Notes: generated by a model not told the origin, from the letters alone. A DNA stretch of 64,000 bases from an uncultured Lachnospiraceae bacterium (GCA_910578175.1 CAJTPF010000016.1:1-64000), one strand, 5' to 3'; positions 47,849 to 57,779 are shown, counted from the first letter of the stretch. Made by a program: numbers and translations.

Positions 47849-49138
47849 CTACAGATAATCTTCTATGTTTAATACCTGCTTAAGCGTTTTCCCGGAAGCC
47901 GGGAAAAAATCTCCGAATCCCTTATCGGTGATCACGAACATACATTGTCTGTCATTTTTATAGGACAGGGCAATTTCCAAACGGGTATTTTTATTCGGAC
48001 GCTCCGGAAACTCTCCCAGATCGAAGATCAGTTCCCTTTTCGCTTTATTTATCGAAGACGATATATAAAAAACAAGTTTCCGGGTGTTGTCCGGAATACA
48101 TTCAATTCTGGCGCCCGCCTCATACCAGTTTGTTCCCGCTCCTGACAGCATGACCGGCAGTTCCCTGCCGTCCCGTATCACATTTATCTCAATATTGACC
48201 AGAGTCCTTCCGGAGCAGACAAACTGATAGTTTCCGGCTTCACCCATTCTGAACATATCCATGGATGCATAACCGGCACCCTTGACAAAAAGATTATATC
48301 CCTGAAATACCCTGTGTTTATTGCACAGAACATTAACAGACTCCTCCATCCACGTCTCATAAAAGCCACATCCGGTCAGATAAATGGTAGAAACAATATG
48401 TCTGGAACAAACCTCTTTGACAATTTCCGCAAACCTCCGGTCCGCCTTAAGTCTTCCTTCCCTTGTTTCAAGCAATCCATATCCGATCTCACCAGAATAA
48501 TCGTTTTCTTCAATGATTATAGGCTGGGGAATTCTGGCCCGTACCAGATTTAATTTCCGCATGGTAAAACGGGTTTTGGTAAAATCGAAAACCAGTACGT
48601 CGTTAATCCACAATTCTTTTTTCTGAAAAATGTTATAGTAAATAAAACTCTCCGAATGACCGATGACCCGTATATTTTCTCTGGCAATCCCCAGTTTTTC
48701 CATAACCTTATGAATAACTGCAACCAGCAGGCGGTCGGGATACTCCAAAGTAAATACCACCTTATCCGGCCGGTTCGCATGGCAGTGTCCGGCTGCCAGT
48801 TCGAACAGCCGGAAAATAAAAATTTCCAGCAATTGCTGTCCGCTGTATGTCCGTTTCCCAATCTCTGCTGATTCTTCTTTCAATGTCATATGGATCAGCG
48901 ATGAAGATCCTGCGGCTTCCTTTCGTTTCATATGAAGTTCCGCAATATCGCCAATACACCATTCATCGGATTGATTCAGTTTTGCCACTATTGTGGGAAT
49001 CAGATATTTTTGCTCACCCGGAATGGTACTGAGAGATTCCGGTTCAGTCATGGTACCGGTAAAATAACTGATCTGACTGTAATCATCACACAAATCCACT
49101 GCTACCGATATTCTGTTATTTCCTGACTGTTTTTCCAT
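47849..49138 (-). CDS. Hsp70/actin-like protein (DUF5716-like)
   Basis: A 429-residue protein with the order of motifs of the actin/Hsp70 fold: an N-terminal phosphate loop (RISVAVDLCDDYSQISY), a peptide KVVFTLEYPD, a second phosphate loop (DVLVFDFTKTRFTMRKL), an adenine-site-like STIYLTGCGFYE and FVKGAGYASMD. The C-terminal 130 residues are a beta-rich domain. Whether it hydrolyses ATP is not known. It resembles the DUF5716 family as I remember it. It follows the giant DUF5717-like gene by about 30 bp. Confidence 0.6.
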   Translation of the reverse strand: MEKQSGNNRISVAVDLCDDYSQISYFTGTMTEPESLSTIPGEQKYLIPTIVAKLNQSDEWCIGDIAELHMKRKEAAGSSSLIHMTLKEESAEIGKRTYSGQQLLEIFIFRLFELAAGHCHANRPDKVVFTLEYPDRLLVAVIHKVMEKLGIARENIRVIGHSESFIYYNIFQKKELWINDVLVFDFTKTRFTMRKLNLVRARIPQPIIIEENDYSGEIGYGLLETREGRLKADRRFAEIVKEVCSRHIVSTIYLTGCGFYETWMEESVNVLCNKHRVFQGYNLFVKGAGYASMDMFRMGEAGNYQFVCSGRTLVNIEINVIRDGRELPVMLSGAGTNWYEAGARIECIPDNTRKLVFYISSSINKAKRELIFDLGEFPERPNKNTRLEIALSYKNDRQCMFVITDKGFGDFFPASGKTLKQVLNIEDYL

Positions 49139-49170
49139 CACCGCTTCTGCCTTTCTTTGACTTAATAAAC

Positions 49171-52100
49171 CTAAAACAGCTGTTCCGTTAAAGATTTCGT
49201 TACATAATATTTTTTGATCAAATCCCGGACCGTTGATTCTTCCTTAAGTTCCATACATTCCAGTATATCGTTAAGCATTCCGAATCTGGTACTGCCGACT
49301 TCCACATGTCTGTCATCCAAAGTATAACATTTGCTCTCCGTAAATGCTTTTCCTGTTCCGGAATCTTCCGTTATATAATATTTTACATTTTCACCATAGA
49401 ATAATGTAAATGATTTGGTATACAAACCGTAAAACGGCTGTTCCATTTCTTCAGTCACAAATTCCCGGCCGGAACTCTCTTCTACGCCTCTATCCTGTTC
49501 CAGTATATAATTTATCAACACTTTTTCCTGAGGCTCCGTCCGGTATTCGATAACAAACTTATCCAAAACGGTTCCGGACAGTGAAAAATACTTATTAAAT
49601 TTTTTAAAAAAGTTAAAAAAGATTTTATCCTTCTCCAATGCTGCCAATGCATTCCGGCAAATGTTTACCGCCGGAGCCGGAAGATCGTTCTTAGTCGCAC
49701 AATATCTCAGATAAGCACATTTACAAACATTATGCATATTATCGTTTACGCTCATTTCATCTTCCAAATGAAGAAAAAACAATTCATCTGCGGGTTTTTC
49801 TTTTACAAAATATTCAAAGGACATGAAAAAGAGATATGCCTGCTTCAGCACCGGTAACGCTGCTTTTTTATAATAAGACTCATAAATCGTGACAATGCTT
49901 CCCAAATGGTTCCTTGTAAACAACATCTGGGCAATCATGCGCTCCTCCAGTTCCCTGGTTTCGATGCCATATTCTTTTGCCACTCTCCACAATTCCATCA
50001 TCTCTCTGGTGGTTCCGTTAAAATACGTGACCAGATAAACCAGGACGATTTCATTATATTTCCCATGCCGGTAGGAATATACGCAATATTTCAGCAGATT
50101 CCCGTCTTCCCTGTTCTCGTATCCCGGAAGGACTCTCGAACAGAATTTCAGCAAACGGCGGGCATCCATATCGCAGATACCGTATTCCTTCAATACTTCT
50201 GCCGTTCTGTCATACAATCCCCGCAAAATCATAAGTTCCAGTACCTTGTTCCGTATCTGCCGTCCCAGTTTGGTCATATCCATCTGCAAAAGATACTCAT
50301 CCAGGTCATCTCCGTCATACCTGCTGAAATAAAATTCCACAACATCACCCATGATTCCGTCATGGTATTCCGGCCGGAACTCTTCACGTTTCAAAACATC
50401 GCGGAATACGGTTATCCCCTCTGGTATATTTTTATGGTATTTTAAAGATTGTTCACACATCTTTGCCATCTGGTAAATATTATCCGCATTTTTTTCATAT
50501 GAAATTTCAGACAATTCCCTGTTATCATACAATTTTTCAACAGTGTAACTGATGGTTTTCATATAGCGGTTTCCGCTACGGTCCTTAAACATGATGATTG
50601 CATCTTCAGTAAATATATTTATATAAGCAATACCGTTTTGAATCCGATAATGTTTCTCTCCCCTGATTTCCTTATGAATAACAATGACTTCCGTCATATA
50701 CCGGTTACTGCATGTCAGTTTCCATGTATTCAGAACATATATCAACGCTTTTACATTTTCATCTGCTATATGCTGAGGCGTTAAAACATCGGCATAGATT
50801 TCAGCCAGATAAGAATCCATTTCCCTGTTTCTTAATTTTTCCAATGCAAAACGTTCGATGGTATGCTGATAGTTTTTATAAACATTAGGCAGCTTCTCTT
50901 TGTTCCGGATGATCAGATGATAAAAAAATGCTTCTCTGTCATACAGCAGATTCCCGTTATATACATAGTACATCAGCACTGTATTCGGAATGGTTCCTTC
51001 ATAATCCTCCGGCATGGAAAAGACATAATACTCCAACAGCCTTGTCACCTTTAAATCCGCCGCAATCCCCAGAGCATACCATTTAAAATACCGGTTGTCC
51101 GTTTTATTTCCCCGGATCAGCATACTTAACAGAGCATTCAATATGACTTTGTTCTCAAATTTATCATATAATCCGGTCAGTACCCTGAAAAGCAGAGGGC
51201 GGAATCCTTTTTCCAGCATGGCCAGTTCCGATATCTGTACGGCAAGCTTTAACCCGATGGCTCCATAGCGGTTTCCGAATGCCAGAACCTGCAGTTCGAA
51301 TCCGTTGATCACCCTGAGCAGTGCCGGCTGCTTATTAAACACATATAAGGCTTCATAATACATTAACGGACTTTTGCACCCCAGCTTAAACTGCTCTTTA
51401 ATTCTGGCAATCTTAAGGCTTTTATTGTTTTCAAAACTGCTGTCCATAAAAAGCAGGAGCCATAAGAGTTTCCATGAATCGTAACCGTTTTCGTAATATT
51501 TTTTAATGATATCCAGTGCATTGCGGGTATGTTCCGGTTCCCGTCTTTGTAAGGTTCTGACATATAAATAATAACAATATAATTCGATATGCTCCTCTCT
51601 CCGGTCCAGGATCTCTTCCGCCACGCTTTCCAGCAGCCATGCCGCTTCATCGTCCCGTTTTCCTGACAGGCAGATCTGGGCCTGCAGCAGCTTGTAAAAC
51701 GGATTTCCGTCATCAAATCCCCTCGCCCGTTGGATCAATTGTAAAGATTCCTCCGCCCAGTTCTCCAGACTGTTATTATGCATCCGGAAAGCCAGATACT
51801 TTACGGCCAGGCTGCTGATACAGCGGTTGATCTCCCCATGCGCCGTATCCCTGTCTTTGATGTTATCCACAGCAATCACGCACTCTGTGGTTTCTGCAAC
51901 CGTACGAAAGACAATTTTTCCGTAATTCATACCGCCGTGAAGTTTCCCAATATCGATCAGATAGCTGAATTCATATGTATTTCCCGCAAAATCCTCGCTG
52001 CTGATACAGGACCGGCAGTCCGTAATAAAATCCCCTTCCACCTCTACATCTATTTTCTGATATCCCCATGTATTTCTGGTAAGAAGTAATATATCCCCAT

Positions 52101-52725
52101 AGGATTCAGTCAGGGAATCATATTCCCGACGGGTATCAGATACCGAAAGAACCATCGGCTGTTTTTTGCTGATTCCGATCATAAATTCTTCCAACGCCCT
52201 TTTTTTATCAGCGCCCTGTACCAGCCCTTCGTACATGCTTCCGGTACCGATATCCTTTCTTAAAAATACTTCTTTAAATTCCGGCGAAAGAAACAGTCTC
52301 AACGCCTCTTCGTATTCCTGTTTTACCAGATTTACAAAATGAAACAGATTTGATATTTCTCCGACAGACGAAGGTAAACTTTTAGCCGTCACATGAATCT
52401 TCACCGGAAGAAATATTTCACCGCAGTTGCTGACGATATTGATCCTGCCTTCAAAAATATCTTCGGGTCCGCAGAACCGGGCAGATACTTCATACCGTAT
52501 GGTACACCGGTTTCCGATAAACTGATCATCCGTAATCACAATGCTGTCATGGGAAGAATATACGATTCCTTTCATCTCAAATCCGTTACCCGTAAATACA
52601 TCAAAAGAACCAGTAATCTTTCTGCCTGCTTCCACGGATAGCTCAATATCGTTCACAGACGTTTCAATTACTGGTATGCTGTAGTCCAAAATTCCTCTTG
52701 ATAACTTGCCAATCAGTTCTTTCAA
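49171..52725 (-). CDS. Giant helical-repeat protein (DUF5717-like)
   Basis: A 1184-residue protein. The first 115 residues form beta strands like an Ig-type domain (VNDIELSVEAGRKITGSFDV). The rest is mainly alpha solenoid, with repeats such as SLENWAEESLQLIQRARGF, and ends in a beta-rich segment (about 1060-1150). No signal peptide or membrane helix is seen. The start is TTG with GAGGT 6 bp upstream. The name DUF5717 is from memory of lachnospiral proteins. It opens the five-gene operon. Confidence 0.6.
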   Translation of the reverse strand: MKELIGKLSRGILDYSIPVIETSVNDIELSVEAGRKITGSFDVFTGNGFEMKGIVYSSHDSIVITDDQFIGNRCTIRYEVSARFCGPEDIFEGRINIVSNCGEIFLPVKIHVTAKSLPSSVGEISNLFHFVNLVKQEYEEALRLFLSPEFKEVFLRKDIGTGSMYEGLVQGADKKRALEEFMIGISKKQPMVLSVSDTRREYDSLTESYGDILLLTRNTWGYQKIDVEVEGDFITDCRSCISSEDFAGNTYEFSYLIDIGKLHGGMNYGKIVFRTVAETTECVIAVDNIKDRDTAHGEINRCISSLAVKYLAFRMHNNSLENWAEESLQLIQRARGFDDGNPFYKLLQAQICLSGKRDDEAAWLLESVAEEILDRREEHIELYCYYLYVRTLQRREPEHTRNALDIIKKYYENGYDSWKLLWLLLFMDSSFENNKSLKIARIKEQFKLGCKSPLMYYEALYVFNKQPALLRVINGFELQVLAFGNRYGAIGLKLAVQISELAMLEKGFRPLLFRVLTGLYDKFENKVILNALLSMLIRGNKTDNRYFKWYALGIAADLKVTRLLEYYVFSMPEDYEGTIPNTVLMYYVYNGNLLYDREAFFYHLIIRNKEKLPNVYKNYQHTIERFALEKLRNREMDSYLAEIYADVLTPQHIADENVKALIYVLNTWKLTCSNRYMTEVIVIHKEIRGEKHYRIQNGIAYINIFTEDAIIMFKDRSGNRYMKTISYTVEKLYDNRELSEISYEKNADNIYQMAKMCEQSLKYHKNIPEGITVFRDVLKREEFRPEYHDGIMGDVVEFYFSRYDGDDLDEYLLQMDMTKLGRQIRNKVLELMILRGLYDRTAEVLKEYGICDMDARRLLKFCSRVLPGYENREDGNLLKYCVYSYRHGKYNEIVLVYLVTYFNGTTREMMELWRVAKEYGIETRELEERMIAQMLFTRNHLGSIVTIYESYYKKAALPVLKQAYLFFMSFEYFVKEKPADELFFLHLEDEMSVNDNMHNVCKCAYLRYCATKNDLPAPAVNICRNALAALEKDKIFFNFFKKFNKYFSLSGTVLDKFVIEYRTEPQEKVLINYILEQDRGVEESSGREFVTEEMEQPFYGLYTKSFTLFYGENVKYYITEDSGTGKAFTESKCYTLDDRHVEVGSTRFGMLNDILECMELKEESTVRDLIKKYYVTKSLTEQLF

Positions 52726-52840
52726 CGGTATACCTCATTTCATTTCACATATGTACATAATCCACTGACATTTATTGTATCATATTTCACTAAAATGTAC
52801 AAGGCGGGGTTGGACTGCAAGGCTTATGATGGCGTTCCTT

Positions 52841-53356
52841 TTATTGGTTGAAAAAATCCGGTATCTCCGTTTTTTCCAATAAAAGCAGCTTTTCTTTCAG
52901 ATCAACGCCTCCGGCATAGCCTGTCAGACTTCCGTCTGCGCCGACCACCCGGTGACAGGGAATCATCAGCGAAACCGGGTTGTGTCCCACTGCACCTCCC
53001 ACTGCCTGGGCCGACATTTTGGAAAGTCCTTTTTGTTTTGCGATCTTTTTCGCAATCTCTCCGTAAGTCATCGTTCGTCCATAAGGTATCGCCAGCAGAA
53101 TTTCCCACACGGCTTTTCGAAAGGGCGTTGCGTTTAAAGATATGTCCGGAATAAAATCCGGTTCTCTTCCGCTGAAATAAACAGTAAGCCAGTGAACCGC
53201 CTGTTGAAAAACAGGAAGTTCCTTTTGTTCATAATCTTTGGAAAGCGTATATCCAAAGTATTTCTGACCGTCAAACCATAAACCGGTCAGTGCCGTTCCG
53301 TCGCTTGCAAGCGTTATTCCTCCCAGCGGCGATTTATAATAGTGAACATAATCCAT
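52841..53356 (-). CDS. ogt: Methylated-DNA--protein-cysteine methyltransferase
   Basis: A 171-residue suicide repair protein that takes alkyl groups from O6-alkylguanine. The acceptor is in IPCHRVVGADGSLTGYAGG; the DNA-binding wing has GRTMTYGEIAKKIA. GGAGG precedes the ATG. It starts 55 bp after rarA stops and may be in its transcript. Confidence 0.94.
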   Translation of the reverse strand: MDYVHYYKSPLGGITLASDGTALTGLWFDGQKYFGYTLSKDYEQKELPVFQQAVHWLTVYFSGREPDFIPDISLNATPFRKAVWEILLAIPYGRTMTYGEIAKKIAKQKGLSKMSAQAVGGAVGHNPVSLMIPCHRVVGADGSLTGYAGGVDLKEKLLLLEKTEIPDFFNQ

Positions 53357-53410
53357 GGATACCTCCGGTTTTTGTATAGAGTCCGCATAACATTTACATC
53401 GGTCTTAAGT

Positions 53411-54694
53411 CTAATATCCATTCATATCTTTTTTATCAGCAAAGAACTTATACCCCTTGATTTCATCCGGCAGATACTGCTGTTCCACATAATGGCCTTC
53501 ATAATCATGGGGATATTTATAACCTGTCCCGCGTCCCAGTTTTGCGGCACCCTTATAGTGACTGTCTTTCAAATGCGGCGGTATCTGATACGGCGGATGG
53601 GTTCTTACAAAATCCATTGCCGCATTAATGGCATCATGGGCCGAATTATCCTTCGGAGCCCTTGCAATATAAAGCGCCGCTTCCGCCAGAGGTATCCTGG
53701 CTTCCGGCATACCCAGCTGATGGGCCGCCTGGGCGGCGGAAGCAGCCACGGTCAAAGCATTTGGGTCTGCCAGTCCTACGTCTTCCGCGGCACAGATCAT
53801 GATCCGCCTTGCAATAAACGTTACGCTTTCTCCTGCCTCCAGCATTCTGGCCAGATAATATACGGCAGCATCCGGATCCGAGCCGCGCATGCTTTTGATA
53901 AAGGCGGATATGGTATCATAATGATTGTCTCCGTTTTTGTCATAACGCAGGTTTCTTTTCTGGATACATTCCTGTGCCGTCTCTGCTGTAATGTGAATTT
54001 TCCCGTCAGTGGATCTCGGGGTAGTCAGTACGGCCAGTTCCAGAGCATTCAGTGCAGTCCTTCCGTCGCCGCCGGCTGCGTCGGCCAGAAATTCTAACGC
54101 CCCGTCTTCTATTTCCGCCGAATATGCACCCATTCCTTTTCCTTCATCCCGAACCGCCCGGAGCAGAAGCGTCCGTATATCCTCCCGGGATAGTTCTTTC
54201 AGTTCAAATATGGTAGAACGGGAAATCAGCGCGCTATTGACTTCAAAATAAGGGTTCTCCGTGGTAGCTCCGATCAATATGATCGTACCGTCTTCCACAA
54301 AAGGCAGTAGATAATCCTGCTGCCCCTTGTTAAACCGGTGGATCTCGTCCACAAACAGAATCGTCTTTTTTCCGTACATTCCAAGACTATCCTTCGCCTT
54401 GCCTACGACTTCCTCCATATCCTTCTTGCCGGCAGAGGTCGCATTGATCTGTCTGAAATCCGCATTGGTGGTATTGGCGATCACTTTCGCCAGGGTGGTC
54501 TTTCCGGTTCCCGGCGGTCCGTAAAATATCACGGAACTTAATTTATCTGCTTTTATTGCCCGGTACAACAGGGTGTTTTCCCCGATGATATGCTTCTGAC
54601 CTACTATCTCCTCCAGCCGCTCCGGTCTCAACCGGGCGGCCAGCGGCCATGTATTGTCACGGTTTGTCTCTCTCATATATTCAAATAAATCCAT
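53411..54694 (-). CDS. rarA: Replication-associated recombination protein A
   Basis: A 427-residue clamp-loader-like AAA+ ATPase that acts at stalled forks. Walker A is GPPGTGKTTLAKVI and Walker B with sensor context is FVDEIHRFNKGQQDYLLP. The MgsA C-terminal tetramer domain ends in PPHLKDSHYKGAAKLGRG and YKYPHDYEGHYVEQ. Confidence 0.95.
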   Translation of the reverse strand: MDLFEYMRETNRDNTWPLAARLRPERLEEIVGQKHIIGENTLLYRAIKADKLSSVIFYGPPGTGKTTLAKVIANTTNADFRQINATSAGKKDMEEVVGKAKDSLGMYGKKTILFVDEIHRFNKGQQDYLLPFVEDGTIILIGATTENPYFEVNSALISRSTIFELKELSREDIRTLLLRAVRDEGKGMGAYSAEIEDGALEFLADAAGGDGRTALNALELAVLTTPRSTDGKIHITAETAQECIQKRNLRYDKNGDNHYDTISAFIKSMRGSDPDAAVYYLARMLEAGESVTFIARRIMICAAEDVGLADPNALTVAASAAQAAHQLGMPEARIPLAEAALYIARAPKDNSAHDAINAAMDFVRTHPPYQIPPHLKDSHYKGAAKLGRGTGYKYPHDYEGHYVEQQYLPDEIKGYKFFADKKDMNGY

Positions 54695-54825
54695 TGATCT
54701 GCCTTATCCACGGAACGTTCCGGGTTCTTCCTTTCTTTCAAATCATTCTTCATCTGATTTTATCACATGGCAGCATAAATATCTATTATTCAATACATTA
54801 TTAATATTATTTTAAAATAATTCTA

Positions 54826-54854
54826 TTGTTCCAAGCGTATTTTTATGGTAAAAT
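54826..54854 (+). promoter_or_regulatory. Putative promoter of citrate synthase
   Basis: TTGTTC (54826-54831) and TAAAAT (54849-54854) are 17 bp apart, close to the sigma-A consensus. The -10 element overlaps the first palindromic box. Confidence 0.5.
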
Positions 54855-54936
54855 GTAAGAGTTATTATCGATTTCATTTTATGGTAAAATCAAATCTGTA
54901 TAAAAAACGGATTTCATTTTATGATAAAATGAAATC
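54841..54936. promoter_or_regulatory. Three palindromic boxes upstream of gltA
   Basis: The core TTTTATGRTAAAAT occurs at 54841-54854, 54877-54890 and 54917-54930, with centres 36 and 40 bp apart. The third sits in a perfect 12-bp inverted repeat (54910-54921 and 54925-54936), and the second in the same repeat with one mismatch. They lie on and downstream of the putative promoter, as expected for repressor sites. The regulator is unknown. Confidence 0.6.
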
Positions 54937-54969
54937 TGATTTTATATCTATAGCGAAGGGGGTTTTCCA

Positions 54970-56334
54970 TTGACAGAAAACAACTACTCAAAAATTACAC
55001 CTGAAATTACTGCTCTTTCACAATTGTGTGTAGAAAACAGTTCTATTGACCCGACACTTTACGGAAAATACGAGGTTAAGCGCGGTCTTCGAGATATAAA
55101 TGGCAAAGGAGTCCTGACCGGTCTTACGGAAATTGCGGAAGTACGTTCTTACATAACCGTAGATAACGAAATGATACCTTGTGAAGGAAAACTTTTTTAC
55201 CGGGGAATCGATGTTGAAGAACTTGTAAACGGTTTTGTGGCTGACAAACGGTTTGGTTTTGAAGAAACCACTTATCTCTTATTATTCGGCAAACTTCCCA
55301 CACCGGAAGAACTCAAAAGCTTCATTTCATTGCTGGGACACTACCGTTCCCTGCCTACCAGCTTCGTCCGGGATATTATAATGAAAGCGCCAAGTCAGGA
55401 TATGATGAATACACTGGCAAGAAGTGTTTTAACCCTGTATTCCTATGATGAAACGGCAGATGTTGTTTCCATACCAAATGTACTCAGACAATGTCTGCAG
55501 CTGATCGCATTGTTTCCTCAGTTATCCGTATACGGATATCAGGCATATAAGCACTATCACGACGGACAGAGCCTGTTTATACACTCGCCGAATCCTGAAC
55601 TGTCCACAGCGGAAAATATTCTGCATCTGTTGCGTCCGGACAGCAAATATACGGAGTTAGAGGCAAGAATCCTGGATATTGCCCTGGTACTCCATGCCGA
55701 CCATGGCGGCGGAAATAATTCCACATTCACTACCCATGTGGTTTCTTCCTCCGGAACCGATACATATTCAACAATCGCAGCTTCCCTTGGTTCCTTAAAA
55801 GGACCGAAGCACGGCGGAGCCAACTTAAAGGTAATGCAGATGTTTGACGACATGATGGTACAGATCAAAGACTGGAACGACGAAGAAGAGATCAGAAAGT
55901 ACCTGTCCGATTTACTAAATAAAAAAGCCTTTGACAAAGCCGGACTGATCTACGGTATGGGCCATGCGGTTTATTCCATATCCGATCCCCGTGCCAGAGT
56001 GCTGAAACGATATGTGGAAAAACTTTCTGCCGAGAAAGGACTGGATAAGGAATTCAAACTCTATTCCATCGTAGAACGACTGGCCCCGGAAGTTATCGCC
56101 CAGGAGCGCAAAATCTACAAAGGAGTCAGTGCCAATATTGATTTTTACAGCGGTTTCGTATACCGGATGCTGGGTCTTCCGTTGGAACTGTATACTCCGA
56201 TCTTTGCCATCGCACGTATTTCCGGCTGGAGCGCCCACCGTATCGAAGAATTGATCAATGTAGGCAAGATCATACGACCAGCGTACAAGAGCGTTGCAAA
56301 ACATATCGATTATGTTCCATTAAATGAACGTTAA
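54970..56334 (+). CDS. gltA: Citrate synthase
   Basis: A 454-residue enzyme that condenses acetyl-CoA and oxaloacetate. Family marks are HADHGGGNNSTFTTHVVSS, KGPKHGGANLKVMQ, MGHAVYSISDPRARVL and YSGFVYRMLGLP. The start is TTG with AAGGGGG about 8 bp upstream. In fermenting Clostridia it feeds glutamate synthesis. No aconitase or isocitrate dehydrogenase gene is next to it, and it is followed by a terminator, so it is a single-gene unit. Confidence 0.96.
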   Translation: MTENNYSKITPEITALSQLCVENSSIDPTLYGKYEVKRGLRDINGKGVLTGLTEIAEVRSYITVDNEMIPCEGKLFYRGIDVEELVNGFVADKRFGFEETTYLLLFGKLPTPEELKSFISLLGHYRSLPTSFVRDIIMKAPSQDMMNTLARSVLTLYSYDETADVVSIPNVLRQCLQLIALFPQLSVYGYQAYKHYHDGQSLFIHSPNPELSTAENILHLLRPDSKYTELEARILDIALVLHADHGGGNNSTFTTHVVSSSGTDTYSTIAASLGSLKGPKHGGANLKVMQMFDDMMVQIKDWNDEEEIRKYLSDLLNKKAFDKAGLIYGMGHAVYSISDPRARVLKRYVEKLSAEKGLDKEFKLYSIVERLAPEVIAQERKIYKGVSANIDFYSGFVYRMLGLPLELYTPIFAIARISGWSAHRIEELINVGKIIRPAYKSVAKHIDYVPLNER

Positions 56335-56353
56335 ATTTTAACTGTTAAAAATA

Positions 56354-56411
56354 AAAAAAGAGCCCTTTTCTCCCCCTTGCATAAGGCATGGGGAAGAAAG
56401 CGGCTCTTATT
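56354..56411. terminator. Bidirectional terminator between gltA and the next gene
   Basis: AAGAGCC and GGCTCTT pair at the base, with a CTTTTCTCCCC/GGGGAAGAAAG-like inner stem. It is flanked by A and T runs on both sides, serving convergent genes. Confidence 0.75.
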
Positions 56412-56460
56412 TTTTACAAATAACCGTTTGCGAACATTCATCCGTTATTCCAAATCCTTC

Positions 56461-56793
56461 TCAGTCCTCTTCATCCGCCTGTTTCATGCCGCACAGATCC
56501 AATAAATTCCTCATCTTCTCATTTACCATCCGTTTCACCTGATACCGTTCAATGAGTTCGATGATGATCCTGCTTTCAGCCGAAAGACTGTCCGGCTCCA
56601 TTTTCTTCAGATAGTCCTGAAAACGCTGTTTTATCATTTCCGGTTCCGTTAGATCCGTACTATCAAATTCCAGTCCTGCCTCTTGCATCACGATTCCGAT
56701 TCCCGCCGCCATTTCCACGTTTCCAATGAAATGATTGGGCGGCGTGGTTGAGGCTTTCTTCCTGACAGCATCATATATGATTAAATAAGTCAT
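56461..56793 (-). CDS. Conserved small soluble protein
   Basis: A 110-residue protein with MTYLIIYDAVRKKAS at the start and a cysteine near the end (LLDLCGMKQADEED). I do not recognise the family. It is the only gene of its unit, divergent from dpaA. The length and codon use look genuine. Confidence 0.55.
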   Translation of the reverse strand: MTYLIIYDAVRKKASTTPPNHFIGNVEMAAGIGIVMQEAGLEFDSTDLTEPEMIKQRFQDYLKKMEPDSLSAESRIIIELIERYQVKRMVNEKMRNLLDLCGMKQADEED

Positions 56794-56916
56794 GATCCTT
56801 CTCCACTCTTATCCGATTTTCTTCATTATATTCGAAATTAATAATTTGTTCAAGCACCAACTCTTTTCCCATTCATATATTATTATGGTAAATGATTTAG
56901 TTCTGATGGGAGTGAA

Positions 56917-57756
56917 GTGATCTTGAAAGATAAGATGAACCTTCGTTACTGTATAATCGGCGGTGACTTAAGACAGCGGTACCTTGCTGCAGAATTTGAA
57001 AATAACGGCTATCATATCAATACATTCGGAGTCTGCGGAATTCCGGACGATTCCTCATTGAAAGAACGAATCGACCATTCCGATATCCTTATACTTCCTA
57101 TTCCATTTTCAAAGGATAGACGAACTGTTTTTTCAAATACAGGCGATATAAATATCAGCGAACTGCTTTCCCTGTTAAACTCCCATCATATCCTTTACGG
57201 CGGCTGTTTTTATGAAGCATTCCGGAATAAATGCCAGGAAAAAGGCGTGGCTTTTATTGATTTTATGGATGATGATACCTTTGAACTTAACAACTCGATC
57301 GCCACTGCCGAAGGCGCCATTGCGGAAGCCATAGCCCACAGCGATATCAATATCCATGCCAGCCGCTGTCTCGTGCTTGGATATGGAAAATGCGGTTCTG
57401 CCATTTCAGACCGGCTGAAAAGCCTGAATGCCAGAGTGACTGTCTGTGCCAGAAAAAAATCACAGCAGCTGCTTGCTTATGAATCGGGACATTTCTATAT
57501 GAATTTCCATCAGCTCTCAAAAAACGTGAGTGATTATGATTTTATTTTTAATACGATCCCTTCTCTGGTACTGACAGAAAATATATTGAATAATGTCCAC
57601 AAAGATACCACCATTATCGATATCGCTTCCAAACCTGGCGGAACTGATTTTGACGCTTGTAAATCCCTTGGCATCAACGCCCGTCTCTGCCTTGGTCTTC
57701 CGGGAAAATATTCTCCGAAAACCTCGGCGAAAATCATATATAATTCTATTGTATAG
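56917..57756 (+). CDS. dpaA: Dipicolinate synthase subunit A
   Basis: A 279-residue enzyme subunit that with DpaB makes dipicolinic acid in the mother cell. It has a Rossmann-type centre (VLGYGKCGSAISDRLKSLNA) and the ends IIDIASKPGGTDFDACKSLG and LCLGLPGKYSPKTSAKII. The open frame starts with GTG at 56917; TTG at 56923 has better spacing from GGGAG, and the 56935 ATG is possible too. DpaA and DpaB are 23 bp apart. Confidence 0.93.
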   Translation: MILKDKMNLRYCIIGGDLRQRYLAAEFENNGYHINTFGVCGIPDDSSLKERIDHSDILILPIPFSKDRRTVFSNTGDINISELLSLLNSHHILYGGCFYEAFRNKCQEKGVAFIDFMDDDTFELNNSIATAEGAIAEAIAHSDINIHASRCLVLGYGKCGSAISDRLKSLNARVTVCARKKSQQLLAYESGHFYMNFHQLSKNVSDYDFIFNTIPSLVLTENILNNVHKDTTIIDIASKPGGTDFDACKSLGINARLCLGLPGKYSPKTSAKIIYNSIV

Positions 57757-57779
57757 CCTTATGGCGGAAAAGAGGATGT

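Noticed and set aside
54841..54936. Possible small CRISPR array upstream of gltA
   Set aside because: Only three short palindromes with unequal spacing of 36 and 40 bp; no cas genes; regulator sites fit better.
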